Below, piece by piece: positions 33,849-41,955 of a stretch of 57,834 nucleotides of DNA (positions are counted from its first letter, which is position 1; every line of letters begins with the position of its first letter). Origin of the DNA: Clostridium sp. (GTDB lineage Bacteria > Bacillota > Clostridia > Clostridiales > Clostridiaceae). The position numbers were made by a program, and so were the translations under genes. Location: positions 1-57,834 of the forward strand of contig JARLHR010000056.1 in assembly GCA_031292145.1 (NCBI GenBank). Direction: 5' to 3'. The notes under the pieces are model-generated. The model was given only the letters and a program-made list of their open reading frames with translations. It did not search any database and was not told the DNA's origin.

Positions 33849-35243
33849 ATGGATAAATTAACATCGGAAAAACAAGATTTATCAAGGGGACTGAAAAATA
33901 GGCATGTTCAATTACTTGCTATTGGAGGTGCAATTGGTACGGGATTATTCCTTGGTTCAGGTAGGTCAATTCATTTGGCTGGGCCATCTATTTTATTTGC
34001 ATATATAATAACAGGGGTAATTTGTTTTTTTATTATGCGTGCCCTTGGGGAATTATTACTTTCTAACTTAAACTACCATTCCTTTGTAGACTTTGTATAT
34101 GATTATTTAGGGGATGGAGCAGCATTTATTACTGGATGGACATACTGGTTCTGCTGGATTTCAGTTGGAATGGCTGACTTAACTGCTGCAGGACTCTACA
34201 TACAATACTGGTTACCGAATATACCTCAATGGGCTCCGAGTCTTATTGTTCTTGTGGTTTTACTAATTATGAATCTTACGGCAGTAAAACTTTTTGGTGA
34301 AATGGAATTCTGGTTTGCTTTAATTAAAGTTGTTGCAATTTTAGCACTAATTATAATTGGTACAGTTATGATAATTAAAGGATTTTCTACAGATGCTGGT
34401 GCATCTAGCTTTGCAAACCTTTGGAGTCATGGAGGCTGGTTCCCAAATGGGGCAAGTGGTTTTATACTTTCCTTCCAAATGGTTGTATTTGCTTTTGCTG
34501 GAATCGAATTAGTTGGTTTAACAGCTGGGGAAACTGAAAATCCAGAGTATGTTATTCCAAAGGCTATTAACAATATTCCAATTAGAATTATTGTTTTCTA
34601 TATAGGAGCACTTACTGTTATTATGGGGATATACCCATGGAATTCAATTAATCCAGATAAGAGCCCATTTGTGCAGGTATTTGCAGCAGTGGGGATTGCA
34701 GCAGCAGCAAGTATTGTAAATTTCGTTGTACTAACATCGGCTGCATCTGCTTGTAACAGTGCTATCTTCAGCACAAGCCGTATGGTTTACTCTCTTGCTA
34801 AAGAAGATAATGCACCTGAATCAATGAAGAAGTTAACTTCTAGTCAAGTACCTTCTAATGCTACAATGTTCTCAGCAACTGTAATATTAATTTCAGTTAT
34901 TTTAAACTTTGTTATGCCAGAAGGAGTATTTGTAATGATTACAAGTATATCAACATTCTGCTTTATCTACATTTGGGCAATTATAGTTATCTGCCATATG
35001 AGATATCGTAAAACTAATCCTGAACTTGCTGCAAAGAGTAAATTTAAAATGCCACTGTATCCAATCATAAACTATATAATTCTAGCATTTTTTGCTTTTG
35101 TTATAGTTGTATTGGCACTTAATAAGGAAACGCGTGTAGCCCTATTTGTAACACCAGTATGGTTTATAGCACTTGGGGTAATTTATAAGATACTTAAATC
35201 AAAAAAGAAAAATGAAGTAGAGGCTGAAAGAAATTTAGCATAG
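33849..35243 (+). CDS. cycA: APC-superfamily amino acid permease, CycA-like
   Basis: 464-residue, 12-helix proton-coupled importer of the amino acid transporter (AAT) family. RGLKNRHVQLLAIGGAIGTG opens helix 1. TGWTYWFCWISVGMADLTA, KLFGEMEFWFALIKVVAI, GIELVGLTAGETENP, PWNSINPDKSPFV and TSAASACNSAIFSTSRM follow the E. coli CycA (D-Ala/D-Ser/Gly transporter) pattern closely, more so than LysP, GabP or ProY. Predicted substrates are D-alanine, D-serine, glycine or L-alanine. GGAGGAG precedes ATG. Single gene with its own terminator. Confidence 0.87.
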   Translation: MDKLTSEKQDLSRGLKNRHVQLLAIGGAIGTGLFLGSGRSIHLAGPSILFAYIITGVICFFIMRALGELLLSNLNYHSFVDFVYDYLGDGAAFITGWTYWFCWISVGMADLTAAGLYIQYWLPNIPQWAPSLIVLVVLLIMNLTAVKLFGEMEFWFALIKVVAILALIIIGTVMIIKGFSTDAGASSFANLWSHGGWFPNGASGFILSFQMVVFAFAGIELVGLTAGETENPEYVIPKAINNIPIRIIVFYIGALTVIMGIYPWNSINPDKSPFVQVFAAVGIAAAASIVNFVVLTSAASACNSAIFSTSRMVYSLAKEDNAPESMKKLTSSQVPSNATMFSATVILISVILNFVMPEGVFVMITSISTFCFIYIWAIIVICHMRYRKTNPELAAKSKFKMPLYPIINYIILAFFAFVIVVLALNKETRVALFVTPVWFIALGVIYKILKSKKKNEVEAERNLA

Positions 35244-35297
35244 ATTAACATTAAAAGATTTGATTCTAAAAAGTTATAGAGAATAATGTGATAAAGA

Positions 35298-35345
35298 AAA
35301 GGAATATTTAAAGCAACATAAAGGCTTTAAGTATTCCTTTTTATA
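35298..35345 (+). terminator. long-stem terminator
   Basis: AAAGGAATATTTAAAGC faces GCTTTAAGTATTCCTTT (17 bp, one mismatch), followed by TTTATAG. Confidence 0.8.
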
Positions 35346-35438
35346 GAAAATATCAGAAAAATCATAAGTGTTAGAGATAAAATTTTTTTTACCAGTGTTA
35401 CTATGATAAATTAGAATGGAGATATTAGATTGTGCCTT

Positions 35439-35682
35439 AAGGCACAATCAAAAAAATAACAAGTCCATCTGCTAGAAAAGTTCTTATATGCAGAAAAGTT
35501 CCGTATTGCAGCATAGCTGCTCTTTTCATAGGTGCATAGCTGCTTTTTTCTAATGTGCCCATTTTCCATCATGCTACGTCAGTAGATTGCCCTAATAGGC
35601 CCGCTATGAGAACAATCTGCTTCCTTGCCTGATGAAAAATAATCATAGCATTTTGGACTTGTTATTTTCTTTCATGTGCCTA
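35439..35682. mobile_element. MITE-like element, large copy A (about 244 bp)
   Basis: Terminal inverted repeats of about 28 bp: left AAGGCACAATC-A-run-ATAACAAGTCCA, right TGGACTTGTTATTTTCTTTC then ATGTGCCT. The interior is non-coding and GC-richer, with CTAATAGGCCCGCTATGAG. The left end abuts an inverted partial end (GATTGTGCCTTAAGGCACAATC palindrome, 35430-35450). The interior of the copy at 39284-39446 matches in inverse orientation. No transposase is encoded, so it would be mobilised in trans. TTAA/TAA at both ends may be target duplication. Confidence 0.75.
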
Positions 35683-35964
35683 AAACTTATTGAAGGCTAA
35701 ATAATATTTATATTTTGTGAATTATAACATATAATCTAATTATATATTGATGATGTAAGAATTTCCGCTGAGTACATAATAGTATAGCGTCAGAAATACT
35801 TCAGAAGAATTAGAAAATTATTCGGAAAGAATAATATGGAAGACAAAATTGAGTGTAATAGCAAATAATTTATAGAAAAATGAATATAGGAAATAGTAAG
35901 AGAAGAACATAGGATAAATTAGTAAGATACTACAGAATAACATTTAGTACAATTGGGGGCTACT
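35683..35964. other. leader region of the FIST-GGDEF gene
   Basis: AT-rich, no gene recognised. It presumably carries the promoter of the cyclase gene. Confidence 0.35.
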
Positions 35965-38250
35965 ATGAAGCAGTATGGATTTAAATATAATAATTTTGAA
36001 AAATTGCAGTCTTTTATTCACAATAAGAAAATAGTCAAATATGACAAGATATTTGTTCAAATTTTTACTGGTATACCAGAAAAAGAATTTATTCAAAATG
36101 TTGTAAATGAGATTGTATCAATATTACCACAAGCAGAAATAATGGGAACAACAACAGGAGGAGAGATATTAAAGAAAAGATCATATGCTCATAGTACAAT
36201 AATATCTATTACTGTTTTTGAAACAACCAAAATAAAATCAAGACTTTTAAATTTCAATAACAATGAATATGAATTAGGCAAAAATATTGTAAAAGAACTT
36301 GTAGAAAAAGACACAAAGGTTTTGTTCCTATTTGCTGGAGGATTATCTGCAAACTACAGTAACATTCTTATGGGAATACAGGAAGCTAATAGTAATATAA
36401 TTGTCTGTGGTGGGAGAGCTGGTGATAACGGCGCCTTAAAAGAAACTTTTGTGTTTACGAAAGATGGACTTAGCAGTAATGGTGTTGCAGTTGTTTCCCT
36501 AAGTGGAGAACAACTAAATATTACAACAGAGCAAAGCCTTGGCTGGTCTCCTATTGGAAAGCAAATGACTATTACAAAAGTAATAAATAATAGAGTTTAT
36601 ACAATAGATAATATAAGAGCTATTGATATTTATAAAAAATATCTTGGAGAAGGAGTAGTTAAAAATATTCCTATGTCTACTATTCAATTCCCATTAATAG
36701 CAATAGAAGATGGAGTTGAAATGGGGAAGGTACCTTGTTCTTTGAATGATGATGGTTCATTAAATTTTTACAGTAATTTTGAAGTTAATGATAAAGTAAG
36801 GTTTGGTTATGGAAATATTAATATGATAATTGATAATGCTATAGAAATAAGTAATAAATTATTGAAAAAAAATGTTGAAGCCTTATTTATATATTCTTGT
36901 TTCGTAAGAAAATCTTTCATGCAGAAAAAAATTGATTTTAATCTAAGCAACTTAAATAATATTGCCCCAACTGCTGGCTTTTTTACTTATGGTGAATTTT
37001 TTACAATTAATAATTCAAATAAATTACTAAATGTATCAATGACAGTTCTAGGAATTTCAGAAGGAAAAGAAAATTATATTAATAAGACTGAAAGATCTAT
37101 AGGGAGAAATAAAAATTTTCTGGATGAAAATGAGCAGGGTGTAATTGAAGTATTTACAAAGCTTGTAGATGAAGCTACAAAGGAATTAGAGGAAACTAAT
37201 GATATATTGGAGGAGCAAAAGCGTAGAGTTAGTAGAATGAACACTATAACAAAGTCAATTCTTCAAATAAATAGTGAAATGATATCTTCTGGTGAATTTG
37301 AGCATTTTATTGAAGTACTACTTGATAAGATACTAAATGTTATTAACAAAGGAAAAATAGGAAGTATTTTGTTGGTAGAAAAAAATAAATTATGTTATAA
37401 GGCTGGCAGAGGATATGATTTTGAGAAAATTAAAAAAATGACATATAATTTGGATAGTGTTTATTTATATAATGAAATAAATAAAAACGTATTGTTTAAT
37501 CCTATGATTATTAAAAATATGGAAAAGGATTTATTTTTGGAACCAGACAAGTATGATTATTGGAGGAGTATATTTAATAAGGAACCAAGAGAGGTTTTAA
37601 GCTGCTTTATCGGAATTGATGGAGAAGTAGCAGGGCTTATCACTCTTATTAATACAGAAGATGAAAAAGATTTTGATGAAGAAGATAAGAAGATGATTAA
37701 ATACATATGCTATGATATTGCTATAGCTTTAAAGAATTTTAGATTATTAGAAAATATTTTGCACATGTCTAGGTATGATTCCTTAACTGGGGTTTGTAAG
37801 AGACATTACTTGAGAGAAATGCTAATTAAAAATATTAATGAAGCAAAAATTAATGGTTTACCTTTAGTTATAGCATTGATAGATTTGAATGATTTCAAAA
37901 TTATCAATGATACATATGGCCATGATAAAGGGGATGAAGTGCTAAAAACTTTTGCTAAAGTTTTTAAAAGTGGTATCGATAAAGTGGATATTTTAGGGAG
38001 GATTGGAGGAGACGAATTTGCTGCTATATTTATTAATAAAAATAAGGAGCAGGTTATTAATATTATAGATAAGATTTCAGTTACTCTTAAAAATTATGAT
38101 TTGAAATTTGATCATAAGGTAAATAATATTAAGTTTGCATATGGATTAGCAGAATTTTTAACTGATTCAGAATCAGAAGATATTGAGGAACTGATAAAAA
38201 TAGCTGATAAAAGAATGTATGAGAAAAAAAGAAATATGAAAAGGAATTAG
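35965..38250 (+). CDS. FIST-GAF-GGDEF diguanylate cyclase
   Basis: 761-residue cytoplasmic signalling protein. FIST_N (about 25-215; IMGTTTGGEILKK, VLFLFAGGLSANYSNILMGI, VCGGRAGDNG) and FIST_C (about 220-370; VEALFIYSCFVRK, APTAGFFTYGEFF) form a small-molecule sensor. A coiled coil (about 400-425), a GAF-like domain (about 430-590) and a GGDEF domain with LDxFDSLTG-like RYDSLTGVCKRHYL and active site GGDEF at 681-685 follow. The residues four before (DKVD) lack the Arg of an RxxD inhibitory site, so product inhibition is probably absent. ATG at 35965 follows GGGGG; the frame extends 4 codons further up to a TTG. It should make c-di-GMP in response to an unknown, probably amino-acid-like, ligand. 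Confidence 0.9.
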   Translation: MKQYGFKYNNFEKLQSFIHNKKIVKYDKIFVQIFTGIPEKEFIQNVVNEIVSILPQAEIMGTTTGGEILKKRSYAHSTIISITVFETTKIKSRLLNFNNNEYELGKNIVKELVEKDTKVLFLFAGGLSANYSNILMGIQEANSNIIVCGGRAGDNGALKETFVFTKDGLSSNGVAVVSLSGEQLNITTEQSLGWSPIGKQMTITKVINNRVYTIDNIRAIDIYKKYLGEGVVKNIPMSTIQFPLIAIEDGVEMGKVPCSLNDDGSLNFYSNFEVNDKVRFGYGNINMIIDNAIEISNKLLKKNVEALFIYSCFVRKSFMQKKIDFNLSNLNNIAPTAGFFTYGEFFTINNSNKLLNVSMTVLGISEGKENYINKTERSIGRNKNFLDENEQGVIEVFTKLVDEATKELEETNDILEEQKRRVSRMNTITKSILQINSEMISSGEFEHFIEVLLDKILNVINKGKIGSILLVEKNKLCYKAGRGYDFEKIKKMTYNLDSVYLYNEINKNVLFNPMIIKNMEKDLFLEPDKYDYWRSIFNKEPREVLSCFIGIDGEVAGLITLINTEDEKDFDEEDKKMIKYICYDIAIALKNFRLLENILHMSRYDSLTGVCKRHYLREMLIKNINEAKINGLPLVIALIDLNDFKIINDTYGHDKGDEVLKTFAKVFKSGIDKVDILGRIGGDEFAAIFINKNKEQVINIIDKISVTLKNYDLKFDHKVNNIKFAYGLAEFLTDSESEDIEELIKIADKRMYEKKRNMKRN

Positions 38251-38352
38251 TTAAATAAGATAGAGCAATTTAATGCAGCTCTACTAGCTAAATTCCCAGA
38301 ACTAACTCAGTCAGATGTAGATAATCTACGTCAATCAGTAGTACAAGTCTAA
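38251..38352 (+). pseudogene. phage-derived small ORF remnant
   Basis: Directly after the cyclase stop codon, the frame reads NKIEQFNAALLAKFPELTQS, DVDNLRQSVVQV, stop. There is no start codon or binding site. Its position 72 bases before a phage holin gene suggests the remains of a lysis-module neighbour. Confidence 0.45.
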
Positions 38353-38423
38353 TTTTTATGGTAGCGTTTATGACCACTTGTGCATATTATGGAGTATAAA
38401 AAAAGAGGAAGTGAACTATATAA

Positions 38424-38663
38424 ATGTTAACTATTGATTTAAAAGCAAGATTAAAAAATAAAGCATTTTGGGTTTCAATGGCTAGTGCTATAGCGTTATT
38501 AGTTCAACAATTAGGTTTACAACTTCCTAGTGACTATTCGCCAGTTGTAAATGCTATTCTAACAATATTAACAATGTCTGGAATAATAGTAGATACAAGT
38601 ACACCAGGAATAAGTGATCAAACAACTACAACAACAAATTCTACAGAAAATGAAACAAAATAA
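38424..38663 (+). CDS. phi LC3-family phage holin
   Basis: 79 residues. KARLKNKAFWVSMASAIALLVQQLGL and a second hydrophobic stretch (VNAILTILTMSGIIVDTSTP) match Phage_holin_1 (PF04531); the C-terminus is a Thr/Asn-rich polar tail. Holins make membrane holes for endolysin release, but no endolysin or other phage gene is present, so it is a stranded prophage gene, perhaps kept for autolysis or protein release. GAGGAAGTG lies about 10 nt before ATG. Confidence 0.85.
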   Translation: MLTIDLKARLKNKAFWVSMASAIALLVQQLGLQLPSDYSPVVNAILTILTMSGIIVDTSTPGISDQTTTTTNSTENETK

Positions 38664-38694
38664 TCATTGGATGTAAGTTTAATAAAAATTATTT

Positions 38695-38720
38695 AAGTAG
38701 CCATTTTGGCTACTTTTTAA
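38695..38720 (+). terminator. terminator after holin gene
   Basis: AAGTAGCCA-TTT-TGGCTACTT, followed by TTTAAG. Confidence 0.75.
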
Positions 38721-38791
38721 GTATAATAAAATTTATGGAATAGGTTATATTAATTAATACATGGTGAATTTAGTGGATGGTGGTGAAACTA

Positions 38792-39109
38792 ATGAAAAGA
38801 TTTTTTTCTGTATTCTTTATTTTTTTATTTCTAGTATATAATGCAAATACAATAGCGGCCTTTGCTGAACCTAAAACATTAACTCAAGGAATTTACAAAT
38901 CTAAAGATATAGGTCTACCATATAATGTTATTCTTAAGGTGAAAAATGTTTCTCAAAATTCTACTGCTACTATTATAATCTTTGATGAAAGGAACGCAAT
39001 GAGAGAATTTTTTCAATTAGACCCTGGAGCCTCAGATGAATACGTTAGACCTTTAAGTTCTAATAGTACAATTGTGATTATCGGTAGTGGTCAGGTTGAA
39101 TTTTCTTAA
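38792..39109 (+). CDS. small secreted protein of unknown function
   Basis: 105 residues from the Met at 38792 (GGTGGTGAAACTA upstream; a Met at 38777 adds five residues and overlaps that site). A signal peptide (KRFFSVFFIFLFLVYNANTI..AFAEP) is followed by about 75 residues rich in beta pattern: GIYKSKDIGLPYNVILKVKN, STATIIIFDERN, EYVRPLSSNSTIVIIGSGQ. This looks like a single small beta-sandwich. No motif or anchor, no known family. Confidence 0.65.
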   Translation: MKRFFSVFFIFLFLVYNANTIAAFAEPKTLTQGIYKSKDIGLPYNVILKVKNVSQNSTATIIIFDERNAMREFFQLDPGASDEYVRPLSSNSTIVIIGSGQVEFS

Positions 39110-39283
39110 AAAATATTTTACAGTATCGTTTCTATTCGTGTCATAACAGTAAATATAAGAGTAGCAGTCAGAATCAGTTTAACTAGTGATTTTAATTTGT
39201 TAAAAACAATATGATAATAATTATTAAAAGATATAGAATATTTTATAATAATGTGATATTATATTATTAATCCCAAAAACCCT

Positions 39284-39446
39284 AAGGCACATGAAAGAAA
39301 ATAATAGACCAAAGATGTGACGTATATTTTGTGTCAGACAAGAAAGTAAATGCCGCTCATAGCGGGCCTATTAGCGAAATTTGCTGACGCAGTATGACGC
39401 GAAATAGACGAGCATACTGGTCTATTATTTTTTTGAATGTGCCTAA
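39284..39446. mobile_element. MITE-like element, copy B (about 163 bp)
   Basis: Left AAGGCACATGAAAGAAAATA then ATAGACCA; right TGGTCTATTATTTTTTTGAA then TGTGCCT. Inverted repeats of about 27 bp. The interior contains CTCATAGCGGGCCTATTAG, the inverse complement of the core of copy A. No ORF. Confidence 0.75.
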
Positions 39447-39458
39447 AGTAATTCTACA

Positions 39459-39493
39459 AAAATGCAGTCATTAATGTGGCTGCATTTTTTTGT
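39459..39493 (+). terminator. terminator-like hairpin behind MITE B
   Basis: AAAAATGCAG faces CTGCATTTTT and is followed by further T residues. Confidence 0.55.
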
Positions 39494-39504
39494 TTTTAAA
39501 ATAA

Positions 39505-39672
39505 ATAGAATTATATTATAAAGTTGATTCTGTTCTATTTAGGAAGAAGGAAGTAGTAAATAAATCTGCCAACATAATAGTTCGTTGTAAAGGAAACATC
39601 GATGGAATTATGAAAGAATATGAATTCAAATACGATGTACAAAATACCAAGTGGTCCCTATATTGCATATAA
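39505..39672 (+). pseudogene. possible C-terminal gene remnant
   Basis: An open frame without start codon reads SANIIVRCKGNIDGIMKEYE and FKYDVQNTKWSLYCI, stop. The composition looks coding, but no family is recognised. Confidence 0.3.
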
Positions 39673-39725
39673 AATAAAAAAAGAGATAGTATTTAGGTTT
39701 ATGCGGAGAGGTAAAATACTATCTC
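39671..39725 (-). terminator. minus-strand terminator without an obvious gene
   Basis: GAGATAGTATTT (39683-39694) pairs with AAATACTATCTC (39714-39725). On the minus strand it is followed by seven T and TATTTTAT. No minus-strand gene is seen to its right, so it may end an unannotated small RNA or be bidirectional. Confidence 0.45.
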
Positions 39726-39959
39726 AAATATAGAAAAATTATGTTTCGTTTAACATTATTGACAACATAAAGATAAATATACAATTAATTTATATAATTT
39801 TTGTGTTAAAATAGTATAGCATTAACATGAAATATTAGAAAAAATCAAGCAATGAAGGCATGACAATGAAGGTTATTTCTAAAGAAATTAGAAACGATTG
39901 TTTATGAAAAAGAAAGGCTATAGAGTAGTTGCAAGGAGAGAAATGAAGCTTAATTTTCT

Positions 39960-39987
39960 TTTACATGTTTTATCTTTGAGGTATAAT
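39960..39987 (+). promoter_or_regulatory. promoter of the lactate regulator gene
   Basis: TTTACA (39960-39965), 16 bp, TATAAT (39982-39987), 45 nt before the start codon. No ATTGGT-type palindrome is present, so autoregulation through that motif is not evident. Confidence 0.6.
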
Positions 39988-40032
39988 GTATTAAACAATA
40001 TAAATTGGAGATAAAGAAATAAGGGGACGTAT

Positions 40033-40731
40033 ATGGTAACATCAAATAAAACTACAAAAGTATATGATCAAGTTATAGAACAAATTAAAAATAAAATAAA
40101 ATGCGGAGAAATAAAAAAAGGAGATAGATTACCAGCAGAAAGAGAAATGGCAGAATCTATTGGTGTGTCACGAGCATCAGTAAGGGAGGCGATAAGAGCT
40201 TTAGAGGTAGTTGGTTTGGTAGAAAGCAGGCAGGGAGCAGGGAATTACATAAGAACTAATTTTGATAATTCCTTATTTGAGCCTCTTTCAGTAATGTTTA
40301 TGCTGCAGGAAAGCTCTGTTAAAGAAATGTATGACTTAAGAGAAACATTAGAATTACAATGTGCAAAATTAAGTGCTAAAAATATAGAAGACAATGAACT
40401 TGCACTTTTGACTGCAATATTAGATAGAATGTATATTGCAGCAAATGAAGAGGAAAGTCTTGAATTAGATATTAAGTTTCATTATTTAATTGCAAAAGCT
40501 TCACGAAACGTATTACTAATAAATGTCCTTGAAGTTATATCACAGCTTATAGATGAATTTATTAAAAAATCCAGAATGCAGATACTGCATGAAGGGAATA
40601 CTAAAGAAAGTCTATTAGAAATACATGAAAATTTAGTTAGAGCCTTGAAATGCAGGGATGAATCAAAAGTGTATAATGCCATGAAAGAGCACTTTAATTT
40701 AATTAGAAAATCTTATGGATATGATAATTAA
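40033..40731 (+). CDS. lctA: FadR-subfamily GntR regulator of lactate genes (LldR/LctA-like)
   Basis: 232 residues. N-terminal winged helix (about 8-75): QIKNKIKCGEIKKGDRLPAE, recognition helix SRASVREAIRALEVVGLVE, wing SRQGAGNYI. The C-terminal FCD ligand domain (about 90-225) has DLRETLELQCAKL, ELDIKFHYLIAKAS and MKEHFNLI; Asp/His side chains there usually hold a metal that contacts a carboxylate effector. AAGGGGACG precedes ATG. It heads the lactate locus, and FadR-type ATTGGT-N3-ACCAAT operators lie in front of both downstream operons. Inference: a repressor released by lactate. The order equals lctA-lctBCD of Acetobacterium. Confidence 0.85.
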   Translation: MVTSNKTTKVYDQVIEQIKNKIKCGEIKKGDRLPAEREMAESIGVSRASVREAIRALEVVGLVESRQGAGNYIRTNFDNSLFEPLSVMFMLQESSVKEMYDLRETLELQCAKLSAKNIEDNELALLTAILDRMYIAANEEESLELDIKFHYLIAKASRNVLLINVLEVISQLIDEFIKKSRMQILHEGNTKESLLEIHENLVRALKCRDESKVYNAMKEHFNLIRKSYGYDN

Positions 40732-40744
40732 ATACAAATATATT

Positions 40745-40782
40745 TACTTAGATTATTAATGATAATCTAAGTATTTTTTTGA
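40745..40782 (+). terminator. strong terminator after regulator
   Basis: TACTTAGATTAT-TAATG-ATAATCTAAGTA, 12-bp perfect stem, followed by seven T. It separates the regulator from the etf operon. Confidence 0.85.
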
Positions 40783-41006
40783 TATAGGCATGTTATTTAT
40801 TTAACAATAAATATTAAAAATAAAGATATAGAGAAAAAATTTTACTTTGAATCTGTAATCTAGAAAATTAATTGTAGCATAAATATATAATTTTTTTTTG
40901 AATTTAAATCAAGTACATTTCATGTCAAGATGTTTATAATGTAGAATTTATAAATTATAAATGGTATTATTCGTGTAAACATTTTCTGTTAAATTAATAA
41001 CAATTG

Positions 41007-41078
41007 TTTACAAGGAATACATTAGGAGCTATAATTAAATAAAATTGGTCATACCAATTATGAATTGGTATGATAAAT
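41007..41078 (+). promoter_or_regulatory. lactate operon 1 promoter and operator
   Basis: TTTACA (41007-41012), 17 bp, TATAAT (41030-41035). The 15-bp perfect palindrome ATTGGT-CAT-ACCAAT is at 41044-41058, over the expected transcription start. A second related half (ATTGGTATGATAAAT, 41064-41078) follows, making a longer palindrome TCATACCAAT-TATGA-ATTGGTATGA. Matches the FadR-family TGGTnnnACCA consensus; repression by the adjacent regulator is inferred. Confidence 0.8.
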
Positions 41079-41103
41079 GTGAAAGTATAGGAGGAAAATT
41101 ATT

Positions 41104-41892
41104 ATGAATATCTTAGTTTGTATTAAACAAGTACCAGGAACTTCAAAAGTAGAAGTTGATCCTGATACTGGAGTATTAAAGAGAGATGGTATAGATTCTA
41201 AAATGAATCCATATGATTTATATGCCTTGGAAACAGCTTTAAAAATTAAAGAAAGTAAAGGTGGCATAGTTAAAGTTTTAAGTATGGGTCCTAATCAAGC
41301 TTTAAGTGTAATAAGAGAGGCCTATACTATGGGAGCTGATGGAGGAGTTTTATTATCAGATAGAAAATTTGGAGGCGCTGATGTTTTAGCTACTTCTTAT
41401 ACAATTGCTCAGGGTGTAAAAAAAATGGGAGATTTTCAGCTTATAATTTGTGGTAAGCAGACTACAGACGGAGATACAGCACAAGTTGGACCTGAAATGG
41501 CAGAATGGTTAAAGTTACCTCATGTTGCAAATGTAAAAAGAATAATTGATATAGGAGATAATTCAATTACAGTGGAAATGGACATGCCAGAAAGTCTTGA
41601 AACTGTAGAAATAGCATATCCATGTTTGATTACAGTGGATAAAGGAATTTTTGAACCAAGATTACCTTCTTATAAAAAGAAACTGTCTACAAAAGATAGA
41701 GAAATTAAAATATTAAGTCTAAATGACTTTGATGATAAAAATGAGAAAAATTATGGATTAAATGGTTCACCAACTCAGGTTGAAAGAATATTTCCACCAG
41801 AAGTTAATAATGATAGAGAAATGTGGACAGGAAGATCAAGTGAATTAAGTGAAAGAATGACGGATAAATTAAAAGCATTAAAATTCATTTAA
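41104..41892 (+). CDS. lctB: electron transfer flavoprotein beta subunit (lactate dehydrogenase complex)
   Basis: 262-residue Etf[21 protein letters not shown], then [37 protein letters not shown] and [17 protein letters not shown] are typical. The [14 protein letters not shown] loop contacts nucleotide/FAD. In bifurcating Etfs this subunit carries the second FAD and the NAD site. It starts a three-gene operon with etfA and lactate dehydrogenase. In Acetobacterium woodii this LctBCD complex oxidises lactate with NAD+ at the cost of reduced ferredoxin. AGGAGG precedes ATG. Confidence 0.9.
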   Translation: MNILVCIKQVPGTSKVEVDPDTGVLKRDGIDSKMNPYDLYALETALKIKESKGGIVKVLSMGPNQALSVIREAYTMGADGGVLLSDRKFGGADVLATSYTIAQGVKKMGDFQLIICGKQTTDGDTAQVGPEMAEWLKLPHVANVKRIIDIGDNSITVEMDMPESLETVEIAYPCLITVDKGIFEPRLPSYKKKLSTKDREIKILSLNDFDDKNEKNYGLNGSPTQVERIFPPEVNNDREMWTGRSSELSERMTDKLKALKFI

Positions 41893-41955
41893 GAAATATG
41901 CTGGAATGACTAAAGAATATATTAATATTTTTAAATTAAAGAAGGAGAAGAAGCT

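Noticed and set aside
35439-39446. CRISPR array or IS element with transposase
   Set aside because: The repeats are inverted termini around non-coding DNA; there are no regularly spaced direct repeats and no transposase frame.
39943-40014. 23-codon ORF with a good AAGGAGAGAA site before the regulator
   Set aside because: It spans the regulator's own -35 and -10 boxes, so it would not be on that transcript; probably chance.
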